Counted from the stretch's first letter, positions 26,074-36,227 are shown. The stretch: 64,000 bases of DNA from Flavobacterium restrictum (GCF_007097245.1 NZ_VJZT01000005.1:1-64000), one strand, 5' to 3'. Notes: a model not told the origin generated them from the letters alone. Program-made: numbers and translations.

Positions 26074-29000
26074 TTTTTATTGAAATATATTTGAACCTTT
26101 TTATTAAAATTCGACCGCAAAGGTAACGATTGTCTGTTTAATATTTCTATGCTATTCAAATATTCTAAAAGTGACTTTGGCAAGCTATCCGATTCATTGT
26201 TGAACTCTTTTTTGTTAGTTTCGGATTGGCGTTTTTCTTCCTCACCTTGTTGCTGAATAGCTGTTTTAAGTTTTAACAGTTCCTGATTCACATTCAGTAT
26301 TTTTTGCAGCGTTTCGTTTTTAAATCCTTTGTTTAGCAATTGCTTTTCTATTTGTTTCATTTGCTCCAAAGCGTTCTGACCATTGCCACCCAAACCTTGT
26401 TTGTTTAACTCCATTTCAAGAGCTTCCCGAAGCTGTTTTTGTTCTTTGTAAATTTCCATTATTGCTTTGGCGTCACCTTCTCCATCTTTACCTTCCTTGC
26501 CGTTACTGCCAGATTTGCCTGAACCAGCACCTGACTTTCCGTCTTTGCCATCCTTTCCGCTTTGACCTTCCTGACTTGGTTTACCTTCTTTACCCGTTCC
26601 TGGCTTTTCGCCTTTATCCATTCCATCCTTCATTTTATCGCCCAACCCTTTTTGCTTGGCAATAATATCCGGTAATTGCATCCCGCTTCCTTGTCCTGGT
26701 TTTGGTTTTCCTTGTCCTGAACCTGACAAATCCATTTGCATACTGTTGAGTAATTCGCTCAAAAAGTCAGCTAACTTATTCGCACCAGACACAGCGTATT
26801 GTTGGTGAGACATTCCTTTTGGGATTTGAGCATTCGATAAAGTCTCAATCGCTTTGTCTACATTGTAGTTTACATTGCCTATTTCCTTGGTAACTTGATC
26901 TGCAATTTTTGGATTGCGCAAAGACATTGCAAACAAACTATCGTCAACATGCTTGAATTGTAGTTTCAAAGTTTGTTGCGATTTTATATTTTTATTAAAC
27001 GCAGGCGAACCTGACTTTAAGCTTTTGAACTGACTCATAACCTCCTCTTGCGACACAGAAAAAGCCAATAAATTATCTAGAATTTGACGCAACATTTTCA
27101 CATCTTCCTCCAGTTGTTCTCGTTCGCCAGATTCCATACTCTCTTTGATTTTACCACCCATTTCTTTCATCTTTGAAGAAGCACTTTTTTGTTTGGGTTT
27201 GGCTTTGGATTTATCGTTTTTTTGCAATTCTTCTTTTGCTTTATTCAAATCATCATCAATACTTTTTTGTTTTGCAGTATCATTTGGAATGTCTAATGGT
27301 GCTTTCAAATCCTTATTTTCCTTATCCAAATCCTGAAGTTCTTCTTGGATTTTATCGAAAGATTCATTAATTTCTTCTTGTTTGTTGGTGGAATTTTCTT
27401 TATCGTTATCGGATAATTGCTTTTGCTTTTCCGAAAGCTTGTCTAATTTATCAGCAAGTTGTTCTGCTTTTTTATCGACATAATACCGCTTGGTTAACTC
27501 GACCAATTGTTGAAGCGTTTTTACTTGGTTTTTACTATTTTGTTTGAATTTTTCTAATTTGTCTTGTAGCTCCTCACTTTTTATTTTATCATTCAAGTCC
27601 TTTAATTCATTCAAGAGCTTTTCATTTTTAGCTAACTCTTTCGTAGCCTCTTCCAACCGTTTTTCAAGCAGTTCTTTAGTGGCATCTTTGGCTTTTGTTT
27701 TGTCCATATTAGATTTCATCTTATTAGCGAAATCTTTCATTAGGTTGTCTTGCTGTTCTTGTTGCTTTATAAAATCAGAAACTTTTTGTTGGTCTTTGAA
27801 CTCAAGATTGTCTTTTTCTTTACCAGTTTTAGTAAGCTGGTCAATGGCAGCAATTTGTTTGTCTTGCTTTTTTAAAGACTTTTGCATACCCGAAATATTG
27901 TCATTTTGCTGTTGCAAAAGTTGATCCTGCTTCTCCTCCACGGTAGCAACACGGTTCGAAAAAACGGATGATCTAGAATGCTTAAAACCATGAATAGCAT
28001 CCGTATCAAAAACTTCAAAATAGTATTCATACGATACGCCCTCTTGAACTGGAAGATTACTAGGAAAGGCAAAAACAAATTGATCAAAAGCGGCATTCTT
28101 TATAGCAATAATTGCCCGTTTGGCGGTTTGGGGTTTGTCCTTTTCATAATACACCACTTGCAATTTTGACAATCCATAATCATCCGAAACTTGACCTAAA
28201 ACATAGTTCTTTTCGACCTTCAAACTATCTGGAGCTTGGTTTACAGTGATACTAGGAAACTGATCTTTGATAACCGAGAGTTGGTAATTGAGTTTTTCGT
28301 AATTTTGAACGCTACTATTCGAGGTAAGAATTTGATAATCTGTATTTTGAGCTATATTTTTAGTTAAAACAAAGATATTATTGGCTTTCGAAAAAGGCAA
28401 AACAGTTCTTTCGTCTTTAAAATCCACTTTTTGGGTAGCTTCGGTGTTTATTTTCCAAGTGACCCGAGTTCCTTCGGGAATTATAGCGTTACCGGAACCT
28501 TTTATAGTTTCTTGTTTTTTGTTCAAATAAGCGGGGAAATGCAAGTGCATTTCGAAGTTTGCAATCGAAGGAACAGGAATCACTTTCAATTCATAATCTG
28601 CCGATAGTATGGCATTCGCTTCCAAATGAAAGGTAACATTTGAAACTGGTTTTACGATTTTGAATTGAAATTCACCCGCTTTAGTCGATTCCATATAATA
28701 ACTTTCGTCGCCAATAAAGAGCATCACATTCTCGGGAACTACTTTTCCTTGGGATTTTATACGAAGAAAGAAATCCTTATTTTGTTCGGTTTGCAAAGTA
28801 GGATTCAAAACCACAAAAGTGAATGGAGCTGGTGGCAAAAAAGCCGAATTATAATGCACTACCCGATTCAAACTTTGCGAAATTATTTTGCTGTTTCCTG
28901 TTGCGTAGAAAACTGCGAAAAACAATATTGGGATACAAGCAAGCGGTATGTATTTTTGATTATTTTTAAAATTAATTGCGTTTCCAAAAGGAATTGGTTG

Positions 29001-29414
29001 CAAGGAATTGGCTTTTTGTTCAATAGAAGCCAATAGTAATTCGGATTTTTGATTAGAAAAATCTCCATCTGATAATTGCAAAAAGTTAGTCAACTTATCG
29101 CTTACCTCCGTAAAATGGTTTCCAATAATGGCCGAAGCTTGATTGTAATTAATTCCCTTTTGTAACTTGAATAATTTAAAACACGGAAACAGAATAAACC
29201 GCAACAACAAAAATCCTTCGACAGCTATGAAAGTCCAAAACAAAAACTGGCGTCCCAAAGGCTTTAACCAAAGAAAATATTCAACAAAAAGCGTAACTAT
29301 AAAATACAATAAACCTAAACCAATAAAAAAAATGATTCCTCTAATTAATTTATTGGTATAAAACTTCTTGATGAAAGCTTCTAATTTTTGATAAATAAAA
29401 CGGGATGTCTCCAA
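26070..29414 (-). CDS. DUF4175 family large membrane protein
   Basis: A 1114-residue protein of the Bacteroidota DUF4175 family, function not established. Three hydrophobic helices occupy the N-terminal 170 residues. An Ig-like/beta-rich extracytoplasmic region (about 180-470) follows. Next come long coiled-coil segments (about 490-790) rich in Lys, Glu and Gln. A collagen-like Gly/Lys/Ser-rich stretch (about 910-985, repeating GKDG and GKEG) precedes a final helical part. The architecture suggests an envelope-spanning scaffold. It is cotranscribed with ybeY (4-nt overlap). I cannot assign a biochemical role. Confidence 0.8.
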   Translation of the reverse strand: METSRFIYQKLEAFIKKFYTNKLIRGIIFFIGLGLLYFIVTLFVEYFLWLKPLGRQFLFWTFIAVEGFLLLRFILFPCFKLFKLQKGINYNQASAIIGNHFTEVSDKLTNFLQLSDGDFSNQKSELLLASIEQKANSLQPIPFGNAINFKNNQKYIPLACIPILFFAVFYATGNSKIISQSLNRVVHYNSAFLPPAPFTFVVLNPTLQTEQNKDFFLRIKSQGKVVPENVMLFIGDESYYMESTKAGEFQFKIVKPVSNVTFHLEANAILSADYELKVIPVPSIANFEMHLHFPAYLNKKQETIKGSGNAIIPEGTRVTWKINTEATQKVDFKDERTVLPFSKANNIFVLTKNIAQNTDYQILTSNSSVQNYEKLNYQLSVIKDQFPSITVNQAPDSLKVEKNYVLGQVSDDYGLSKLQVVYYEKDKPQTAKRAIIAIKNAAFDQFVFAFPSNLPVQEGVSYEYYFEVFDTDAIHGFKHSRSSVFSNRVATVEEKQDQLLQQQNDNISGMQKSLKKQDKQIAAIDQLTKTGKEKDNLEFKDQQKVSDFIKQQEQQDNLMKDFANKMKSNMDKTKAKDATKELLEKRLEEATKELAKNEKLLNELKDLNDKIKSEELQDKLEKFKQNSKNQVKTLQQLVELTKRYYVDKKAEQLADKLDKLSEKQKQLSDNDKENSTNKQEEINESFDKIQEELQDLDKENKDLKAPLDIPNDTAKQKSIDDDLNKAKEELQKNDKSKAKPKQKSASSKMKEMGGKIKESMESGEREQLEEDVKMLRQILDNLLAFSVSQEEVMSQFKSLKSGSPAFNKNIKSQQTLKLQFKHVDDSLFAMSLRNPKIADQVTKEIGNVNYNVDKAIETLSNAQIPKGMSHQQYAVSGANKLADFLSELLNSMQMDLSGSGQGKPKPGQGSGMQLPDIIAKQKGLGDKMKDGMDKGEKPGTGKEGKPSQEGQSGKDGKDGKSGAGSGKSGSNGKEGKDGEGDAKAIMEIYKEQKQLREALEMELNKQGLGGNGQNALEQMKQIEKQLLNKGFKNETLQKILNVNQELLKLKTAIQQQGEEEKRQSETNKKEFNNESDSLPKSLLEYLNSIEILNRQSLPLRSNFNKKVQIYFNKK

Positions 29415-29557
29415 AATAAAATCGTGTTTATTAGAACCAATAAAAGTAACAATTTATATGAATTAGAAAACATTAAAAAAGGCTTTCGCAAAAAATGAAT
29501 TAAAAATGTATAAAAATTTGTAATTTTACAACAAGCCTTTTCTTTAAAAGAAAATAA

Positions 29558-30367
29558 ATGAATGCACTACTCCATTTGCTAAAGCAATACAATGAACAAA
29601 ATGTTATTCCGTCACTTGAGGAAGAGCAAGCACTTTTATATGAATACGTATATAACACCAATAAACTAGAAGGCAATCAATTATCCCTTATTCAAACTAC
29701 TGAACTTTTCAAAAGTGATACAATATCAGGAAACAATATTCGAAATTCGGATATTTTGGAACAAAAAGGCATGTACAAAGCTTTAAAGAGAATGTTGCTT
29801 GCAGTGAAAAACCAAGAAGAATTATCTACAAAGTTGATTCTAGAATTCAATTGGTTGGCTATAGGAAATTTATGGAATGATGATTATTACAACAATGCCA
29901 AAGAAAAAGGGCAAGAAAAAAATCGATTCAAAATAAGCCAAAATGTGATTTCCATAAAACAAAATGGTGTTGAAATAGAAAAAATAACACCATTGAGTTC
30001 ACCCGATAATGTCGAAGAAAAAATGGAAACATTGCTCAAAACAATACAGGAAAGTAAAAAAAATGTGTTGGATAAAAGTGTGTTTTTGGCACAAGAAATT
30101 TGGATTCACCAACCTTTTGTAGATGGAAATAAACGAACAGGAAGGCTTTTGATAAATTTTTTGTTAATGAAAGAAGGTTTTCCACTCTTTAGTTTTACCA
30201 ATGAAAAATCAAATTACAACAGTCTCTTGGTAGAACAATACTATGCGGGCACGCCAGATTTAGTAAAAAATTATATCCAAACAACTTTATCTGATAAAAT
30301 GAATACAAGTCTACTGGCGTATTCAAAAATAAAAAAAGATTTCAAAGGCTTTCGATTACTACTTTAA
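29558..30367 (+). CDS. Fic family protein (class II, N-terminal inhibitory motif)
   Basis: A 269-residue Fic-domain protein. Fic enzymes usually transfer AMP from ATP to a Ser, Thr or Tyr of a target. The N-terminal inhibitory helix (T34xxxE38G39 in TNKLEGN) identifies a self-inhibited class II member. The catalytic loop reads HQPFVDGNKRTGR (H184 to R196), so there is one extra residue (Gln) between the His and the Pro-Phe of the usual HPFx(D/E)GN. Lys replaces the second Gly, as seen in other Fic proteins. It stands alone with no antitoxin-like partner. Confidence 0.88.
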   Translation: MNALLHLLKQYNEQNVIPSLEEEQALLYEYVYNTNKLEGNQLSLIQTTELFKSDTISGNNIRNSDILEQKGMYKALKRMLLAVKNQEELSTKLILEFNWLAIGNLWNDDYYNNAKEKGQEKNRFKISQNVISIKQNGVEIEKITPLSSPDNVEEKMETLLKTIQESKKNVLDKSVFLAQEIWIHQPFVDGNKRTGRLLINFLLMKEGFPLFSFTNEKSNYNSLLVEQYYAGTPDLVKNYIQTTLSDKMNTSLLAYSKIKKDFKGFRLLL

Positions 30368-30406
30368 AACTAGTTCCAAAACCATAAACTTTGCGACTTT
30401 GTACCT

Positions 30407-30434
30407 TTGTCCCGAAAAGAACTTCTTATCTTTG
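30407..30434 (+). promoter_or_regulatory. gltX promoter, TTG-N17-TATCTTTG
   Basis: TTG at 30407-30409 and TATCTTTG at 30427-30434 match the Bacteroidota -33/-7 promoter with a 17-nt spacer. The -7 element ends 17 nt before the gltX ATG at 30452. Confidence 0.7.
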
Positions 30435-30451
30435 CACCAAAATCTATACAA

Positions 30452-31963
30452 ATGTCAAAGCAAGTTCGCGTGCGTTTTGCACCAAGTCCAACGGGACCTT
30501 TACATATTGGCGGTGTTCGTACTGCCCTATTCAATTATTTATTTGCCAAAAAAAACAACGGTGTTTTCTTTTTACGCATTGAAGATACAGATCAAAATCG
30601 ATTTGTTGCTGGTGCCGAGGAATACATTCTGGAAGCGCTAGAATGGTTGGGAATTGCTCCCGATGAAACCATAAATAAAAACGAAAAATTTGGCCCTTAC
30701 CGTCAAAGCGAAAGAAAACATTTGTACAAACAATATGCCGATTTGTTGATTGCATCGGGTCATGCGTATTATGCATTTGACACCGCCGAGGCATTAGACG
30801 CACATCGAAAACAACATGAAGAACAAGGAAAAACCTTTATATACAACCATCATAATCGAGAAAAACTAGACACCTCATTGGTAATTTCTAATGAAGAAAC
30901 AGCCAATAGACTTGCCAACAACGAGGATTATGTGATTCGTTTTAAAACGCCTGTGAATGAAACTTTGGTTTTACAGGACATCATTCGCGGGGAAGTAAAA
31001 TTTGAAACTAATTTGCTGGATGATAAAGTATTGTTCAAAAGCGACGGTATGCCCACCTACCATTTGGCCAATATTGTTGACGACCATTTGATGCAAACTA
31101 CCCATGTCATTCGTGGCGAAGAGTGGTTGCCATCCATGCCATTACACGTCCTACTGTACCGCGCTTTTGGTTGGGAATCTCCAGAATTTGCGCATTTGCC
31201 ACTAATTTTAAAACCTGTTGGAAACGGAAAATTATCCAAAAGAGATGGCGATAAAATGGGATTTCCAGTATTCCCATTAGAATGGAAAACCGAAGAAGGT
31301 GTTTCGTCTGGTTACCGAGAAAAAGGATTTTTTCCAGAAACGGTAATTAACTTTTTGGCCTTATTGGGTTGGAATGACGGCACCGAAAAAGAACTGTTTT
31401 CGTTAGAAGAATTAACACAAGTCTTCGATTTGAAAAGAGTGCACAAATCGGGAGCCAAATTTGATCCAGAGAAAAACAAATGGTTCAATCACCAATATTT
31501 GATGCAACAAAGCGATACCACTTTGGCGAAAGCCTTTGCTCCTATTGTAGAATCCAAGGATTTAAACCGGTATTTTACATTGGTAGAACTTACCAAAATT
31601 GTTTCCTTAATCAAGGAAAGAGCTCATTTTGTATCTGAATTTTGGGAAATGAGTGATTTCTTCTTTATCGCACCCACCGTTTTTGACGAAAAAGCAAGCA
31701 AAAATTGGAAAGCCGAAACGCCTGCTTTAATGCAAGAATTGATTTCGGTGCTAGAGGAAATTAGTGATTTTACCGCTGCAAACATAGAAACTATCGTGAA
31801 GGATTGGATGACCAAAAACGAGATTGGAATGGGCAAAGTAATGCAACCCTTCCGATTGAGTTTAGTAGGTGCACTCAAAGGTCCTCACCTATTTGACATT
31901 GTGGAGGTCATAGGAAAAGAAGAAACGATTAAAAGAATTGAAAAAGGAATAACGACTTTGTAA
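30452..31963 (+). CDS. gltX: glutamyl-tRNA synthetase
   Basis: A class I aminoacyl-tRNA synthetase charging tRNA-Glu. The nucleotide-binding motif HIGG (HIGH class) is at residues 18-21 in FAPSPTGPLHIGG, and the KMSKS-class motif KLSKRDG is near residue 260. The length is 503 aa. I use the ATG at 30452, because the longer frame from 30407 begins inside the promoter. A strong terminator follows and is shared with the convergent membrane-protein gene. Confidence 0.97.
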   Translation: MSKQVRVRFAPSPTGPLHIGGVRTALFNYLFAKKNNGVFFLRIEDTDQNRFVAGAEEYILEALEWLGIAPDETINKNEKFGPYRQSERKHLYKQYADLLIASGHAYYAFDTAEALDAHRKQHEEQGKTFIYNHHNREKLDTSLVISNEETANRLANNEDYVIRFKTPVNETLVLQDIIRGEVKFETNLLDDKVLFKSDGMPTYHLANIVDDHLMQTTHVIRGEEWLPSMPLHVLLYRAFGWESPEFAHLPLILKPVGNGKLSKRDGDKMGFPVFPLEWKTEEGVSSGYREKGFFPETVINFLALLGWNDGTEKELFSLEELTQVFDLKRVHKSGAKFDPEKNKWFNHQYLMQQSDTTLAKAFAPIVESKDLNRYFTLVELTKIVSLIKERAHFVSEFWEMSDFFFIAPTVFDEKASKNWKAETPALMQELISVLEEISDFTAANIETIVKDWMTKNEIGMGKVMQPFRLSLVGALKGPHLFDIVEVIGKEETIKRIEKGITTL

Positions 31964-31969
31964 AACCAA

Positions 31970-32004
31970 AAAAGCTTCCAGCCTTTATAAGACTGGAAGC
32001 TTTT
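31970..32004. terminator. bidirectional intrinsic terminator
   Basis: Perfect arms AAAAGCTTCCAG and CTGGAAGCTTTT between the convergent gltX and beta-barrel genes. Confidence 0.88.
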
Positions 32005-32025
32005 CAAATTAATACCCTTCTTTTT

Positions 32026-32667
32026 TTAAAAATAAAGAATCAAATTCCCGTTTAGTATACTCGAATTCCCTTTGAAATTCATGCCTTGATTGCCGTTGTT
32101 TAGGTTTCCCAAAGTATTCAATAAACCGTATTGGTAGGAAATATTCAAGCGTATGTGTTTGACACCAAAGGTAACTCCTGCCGTAGGATAAAAATTAAAT
32201 TTAGAAATATCCTCAATATCTTTGGCTAATAGTGTTGTTCCTGAAATTCTATTATTTTCGTTGCCATAAGCTGTTTTTAGTTTTCCATTCAACTGAAAAA
32301 CTGGACCAAATTCAACACTTAAGTTTTCTTCGGCAATTTTGTAACTCCATTGCAACGAAATTTGAGCTGAAGGTAATGCGTACTTTACAGCTTCGTTTTG
32401 CAAGGCTAAATTTTTGGTAGCAACCGAAAAATTGTTTTCGCTAAACTGAACGTTGTACACCATATCCCAATCATTGTAAAAATTTCCTCTAACGGTTAAA
32501 CCCGCATTCCAACCTTGACCAGATTGGGTTTCGAAATTTTTGGTGTCCAATGTAAATTGGTTAATACCAAAATAAAGTCCAATTCTATTCGAATCTCGGT
32601 AATGGTATTGGGCAAAAATAAAAGTAGAAAACAGTAAGAAAGTAACGGTGAAGAGTAATTTTTTCAT
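32026..32667 (-). CDS. putative outer-membrane beta-barrel protein
   Basis: A 213-residue exported protein with a clear signal peptide (MKKLLFTVTFLLFSTFIFAQ). The mature part has alternating amphipathic strands ending in an aromatic residue at the C-terminus (NGNLILYF), typical of small 8-strand outer-membrane barrels such as OmpA-like or PorT-like proteins. No specific family motif is recognised. It is monocistronic, sharing a terminator with gltX. Confidence 0.7.
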   Translation of the reverse strand: MKKLLFTVTFLLFSTFIFAQYHYRDSNRIGLYFGINQFTLDTKNFETQSGQGWNAGLTVRGNFYNDWDMVYNVQFSENNFSVATKNLALQNEAVKYALPSAQISLQWSYKIAEENLSVEFGPVFQLNGKLKTAYGNENNRISGTTLLAKDIEDISKFNFYPTAGVTFGVKHIRLNISYQYGLLNTLGNLNNGNQGMNFKGNSSILNGNLILYF

Positions 32668-32756
32668 ATATAAATTAAAACGTGGGGCAAACCTAAAGAT
32701 TTTTTGTAATCTAACGGTATTATTTTAATTTAATTATGAAAGTACTGCGTAATATC

Positions 32757-32784
32757 AAAAAAAGAGGCTTACCGACCTCTTTTT
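32757..32784 (-). terminator. intrinsic terminator overlapping stop codon
   Basis: Arms AAAAAGAGG and CCTCTTTTT overlap the 3' end of the DUF6327-like gene (stop at 32769-32771). Confidence 0.75.
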
Positions 32785-33023
32785 CTGTTGATAATCCATT
32801 TAATGAAAAACGGAATTATTGTTTGCAAAATGTCTACATACGAATTAGAAAGCGTTGCTTTATACGAACCAAAAAAACTTTTAATGATGTTTTGCGGTTC
32901 AAAACTTTCTTTGGTTTTTTGAATATTTAAGGTCAATTTTTGGAACTGAATCTCTTTTTGGAGTTTTAGAATTTCTAATTCTCGGTCCATTTCGGCATAC
33001 GAGGCGTATTTTTTGGTTTCCAT
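32769..33023 (-). CDS. DUF6327-like small protein
   Basis: An 84-residue protein. The N-terminal half is a charged helix (METKKYASYAEMDRELEILKL). A weakly hydrophobic segment follows near the C-terminus (about 62-78), ending in RKRGR. I recognise it as the third gene of a YtxH / holin-X / DUF6327 trio conserved in Flavobacteriaceae; biochemical function unknown. It is separated from the next gene upstream by 3 nt. Confidence 0.7.
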   Translation of the reverse strand: METKKYASYAEMDRELEILKLQKEIQFQKLTLNIQKTKESFEPQNIIKSFFGSYKATLSNSYVDILQTIIPFFIKWIINRKRGR

Positions 33024-33026
33024 GCT

Positions 33027-33377
33027 TTAGTCGTTAAAAAAGATTTCTGAAAATTTTTCTAAAATTGGCCCTTCTACAATTTTGTCTTTAATCAAAAATA
33101 AACAGGCTGTGACTAGCAAATACATACCGCCAACGATTAAAAACCCCATTGCATTACTGTCAAGCCTGTCCCCTATTGCAAGTGCTGCCGCAATAGAACA
33201 AAACAATAAAACCATACTAAAACACAAAAGAATCAAGGTAAACTTCAAAATCATAGTAGTCGATTTCATAGCCACTTTAAAACCCCAAAGTTTGTAATAC
33301 GCAACATTGCTATCGATGCAAGCTTGCAACTGTTCTTGAAAATCTTCGGTTTGTTCTTTTATTTCTTCAAAAGCCAT
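33027..33377 (-). CDS. holin-X / DUF1469-type membrane protein
   Basis: A 116-residue protein with two hydrophobic helices (about 40-66 and 77-99), the topology of phage-holin-superfamily-III (Actinobacterial holin-X) proteins. In bacteria these genes are not phage holins but usually accompany YtxH-like stress proteins, as here. It is preceded 8 nt upstream by the YtxH gene and followed within 4 nt by the DUF6327-like gene, so the three form one operon. Confidence 0.75.
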   Translation of the reverse strand: MAFEEIKEQTEDFQEQLQACIDSNVAYYKLWGFKVAMKSTTMILKFTLILLCFSMVLLFCSIAAALAIGDRLDSNAMGFLIVGGMYLLVTACLFLIKDKIVEGPILEKFSEIFFND

Positions 33378-33385
33378 AGCCGTAA

Positions 33386-33715
33386 TTATTTTTGGAATTT
33401 CGCATTCTTGATTTTAAGTTCGGCTAATTTCTCTTCTAAAAATGAAATTACATCTTCGGTTTTATGACTTGCTTTGGAAACCATGTTTTCGAAATTTCCT
33501 TCCAAATCATCTTTGGCCAAATATACTTGCTCCACAAATTCATTTGATGCCGAGGCTAATTTTTCGTTCCAATCATTTTTAGTATCATCAAAACCGTCTT
33601 TCAATTTTTTTCGAGTGTTTACGCCTTTATCAGGAGCAAATAATATTCCAAGACCTGCGCCAATTGCAGCACCCGTCAAAAGTGCCAATAAAGTATTTCC
33701 TGTGCTATTTGACAT
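33386..33715 (-). CDS. YtxH domain protein
   Basis: A 109-residue protein with an N-terminal Gly-rich membrane segment (LLALLTGAAIGAGLGILFAP) followed by a Lys-rich RKKLKDG and a helical, charged tail. This is the YtxH/GvpP-like stress-response family. The ATG at 33715 (MSNSTGN) is preferred over one three codons upstream. First gene of the YtxH / holin-X / DUF6327 operon. Confidence 0.8.
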   Translation of the reverse strand: MSNSTGNTLLALLTGAAIGAGLGILFAPDKGVNTRKKLKDGFDDTKNDWNEKLASASNEFVEQVYLAKDDLEGNFENMVSKASHKTEDVISFLEEKLAELKIKNAKFQK

Positions 33716-33965
33716 AATTTTCAATTTTTAAAATTTCTAATTATAAAGATACGGGTTTTTTAACAATGGTGTGTTAACAAGTTATTAAAGTCGATAAAAA
33801 GACATCAAAACCGTAAATAAAAGGTTTTGTTTAATCCGTTTTGAATAAATGTAATTAGAGCTGTTTCTTTGAAAAAACTGCCTTAAAAACGATTTATGAA
33901 GGTGGTTTTTGATTGATAAAAATGATGGTTTTTAAAAAATCAATCGTTAAAACAAATAATCAAAA

Positions 33966-33987
33966 AAAGCGCTTCAAAAAGCGCTTT
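33966..33987 (-). terminator. intrinsic terminator of glnS
   Basis: Arms AAAGCGC and GCGCTTT around an 8-nt loop, just after the glnS stop codon. Confidence 0.75.
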
Positions 33988-33996
33988 CTATTGTTT

Positions 33997-36141
33997 TTAT
34001 TTATTCAAAACCTGTTCGATAAATTCCGATTCTCTTTCGGTAGTACTTTTTGAAGGATTGGATTGTAATTTCAAAATTTCATCTCTGAAGGAATGAACCA
34101 AATCCAAATTAGTTTCTAAATCTCGTAAATTTAAAAGTGCTCTTGAACGAACAAATGTCGATTCGCTTCGCAAGGACATCAAATACAATTTAGAAACGGC
34201 TTCCTTATCAAAATCAGCCGATTTTAAACTAGAATATTTCAAAATAAATTGAGCAAACAACAGGGACGTTTTGTTATTATTGATGTTTTTCTTGAAAGCG
34301 TTTTGCAACAAACTATAATTAGCAATTCCTGCCAAGGTCTCCCCTATTGCTTTTCGGATTGCAATACGTTCCTCTCTAGTGGCAACTTTAAAATATTTGT
34401 TGATGTCTTTTAGCGCATTATTAAGGCTATTTTCTTCTTTCTTTCCTTTTTCTTCCCAAGCATCTTTGAGTCCAACTGTTTTGTTAAACACTAATTTAGA
34501 GTTGGTTGTGTCTTTATCAACAGTAAAATAACCCAAACGTTGGAACTGAAAATGATCACCTGCTATTGCTGTAGCTAAACTTGGTTCCACAAATCCTTTT
34601 ACGGTTTGTAACGAGTTTGAATTCATAAAATCCAAGAAATTTTTCTCCTTATGACTGTCTGGTGCTTCGTCTATAAATAATCTGTCGTATAAGCGAACCT
34701 CGGCTTCCACAGCATGTTTTATAGCAACCCAATGCAAGGTTCCTGCTACTTTTCTTTTAGAAGCTTCACTCCCACTGCCGCTCAAAGAATCAGTATCATA
34801 AGTGGCGTGAATTTCAATACTATTTCCATCTGAATCTTTGATAACTTTTTCTGCTTTAATGATATACGCATTTTTTAATCGCACTTCATTTCCAATAGAC
34901 AAACGGAAAAATTTAGCTGGAGCTACTTCTAGAAAGTCTTCTCTTTCGATGTATAATTCACGGGAAAAAGGAACTTTTCTAAAACCCGCTGCTTCCTCTT
35001 CTTGATTATTTTCGGCATCCAAAAATTCTTCTTTCCCTTCTGGATAATTCGTAATTACGAGTTTTATAGGATCTAAAACTGCCATAACCCTTGGTGCCTT
35101 TTTGTTTAAATCTTCTCGCAAACAAAAATCCAAAAGCGACACATCAATCACGTTTTCTCTTTTGGCTACACCTATACTTTCACAAAATTTTCTAATTGAT
35201 GCTGCCGTATATCCTCTTCGTCGCAAACCTGAAATGGTTGGCATTCTAGGATCGTCCCAGCCATTTACTCTGTTTTCTTGAACCAATTGCAATAGTTTTC
35301 GCTTGCTCATAACCGTGTAATTAAGGTTCAAACGGGCAAATTCGTATTGGTGTGGTCTTACTTTATCTACGTCATTAGACTGTGAACTAGATTCAGGGTA
35401 TATTTGATCTAAAAACCAATCGTATAATTCCCGGTGCATCACAAATTCTAGGGTGCAAATAGAATGCGAAATGTGCTCGATATAATCGCTTTCGCCATGG
35501 GCATAATCATACATGGGGTAAATATTCCAATCGTTTCCAGTGCGGTGATGGTGGCGGTGCAAAATACGGTACATCAAAGGATCCCGCATCAACATATTGG
35601 TCGAAGCCATATCAATTTTGGCACGTAAAACGTGACTCCCTTCTGGGAAATCTCCATTTTTCATGCCTTCAAACAAAGTCAAATTTTCTTCAACAGAACG
35701 ATTTCTAAAAGGTCCATCCACACCTGGTTGCGTGGGAGTTCCTTTTTGGATTGCCATTGCTTCAGACGATTGACTGTCTATATAGGCTTTTCCGTTTTTA
35801 ATCATCGCAACCGCCCAATCGTATAATTGCTGAAAATAATCAGATGAATACAATTCCTCACTCCATTGAAAACCCAACCAAAGCAAGTCCTCTTTGATAG
35901 CATCTACATATTCCTGCTCCTCTTTGGCGGGATTGGTATCGTCAAAACGTAAATTAACTGGCGCATTGTACTTTAGACCCAAGCCAAAATTCAAACAAAT
36001 GGATTTGGCATGGCCAATATGTAAATACCCATTAGGTTCTGGTGGAAAACGAAAGCGTAAATTCTCTTGAGGAAAACCGCTTGCTAAACTGTCTTCGATA
36101 ATTTGTTCTATGAAATGAAGTGATTTCTCTTCTGCTGCCAT
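33997..36141 (-). CDS. glnS: glutaminyl-tRNA synthetase fused to YqeY domain
   Basis: A 714-residue class I synthetase charging tRNA-Gln. The HIGH motif is at 41-44 (PPEPNGYLHIGHAKS) and the KMSKS motif is VMSKRKL near 277. The last 150 residues (after about 565) are the YqeY/GatB-like domain found fused to GlnRS in Bacteroidota, and they explain the length beyond the usual 550 aa. A terminator follows immediately. Confidence 0.96.
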   Translation of the reverse strand: MAAEEKSLHFIEQIIEDSLASGFPQENLRFRFPPEPNGYLHIGHAKSICLNFGLGLKYNAPVNLRFDDTNPAKEEQEYVDAIKEDLLWLGFQWSEELYSSDYFQQLYDWAVAMIKNGKAYIDSQSSEAMAIQKGTPTQPGVDGPFRNRSVEENLTLFEGMKNGDFPEGSHVLRAKIDMASTNMLMRDPLMYRILHRHHHRTGNDWNIYPMYDYAHGESDYIEHISHSICTLEFVMHRELYDWFLDQIYPESSSQSNDVDKVRPHQYEFARLNLNYTVMSKRKLLQLVQENRVNGWDDPRMPTISGLRRRGYTAASIRKFCESIGVAKRENVIDVSLLDFCLREDLNKKAPRVMAVLDPIKLVITNYPEGKEEFLDAENNQEEEAAGFRKVPFSRELYIEREDFLEVAPAKFFRLSIGNEVRLKNAYIIKAEKVIKDSDGNSIEIHATYDTDSLSGSGSEASKRKVAGTLHWVAIKHAVEAEVRLYDRLFIDEAPDSHKEKNFLDFMNSNSLQTVKGFVEPSLATAIAGDHFQFQRLGYFTVDKDTTNSKLVFNKTVGLKDAWEEKGKKEENSLNNALKDINKYFKVATREERIAIRKAIGETLAGIANYSLLQNAFKKNINNNKTSLLFAQFILKYSSLKSADFDKEAVSKLYLMSLRSESTFVRSRALLNLRDLETNLDLVHSFRDEILKLQSNPSKSTTERESEFIEQVLNK

Positions 36142-36227
36142 TATTTATGAATTTGAACGGCAAAGATAAAAAATTAGATGAGAGATAATAGACTTGGGGA
36201 TAATAGACTTTCAATTAAATTTATTGC

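Noticed and set aside
26430..26660. Collagen-like stretch in DUF4175 as a separate gene or repeat element
   Set aside because: It is in frame within the large protein and looks like a low-complexity linker.
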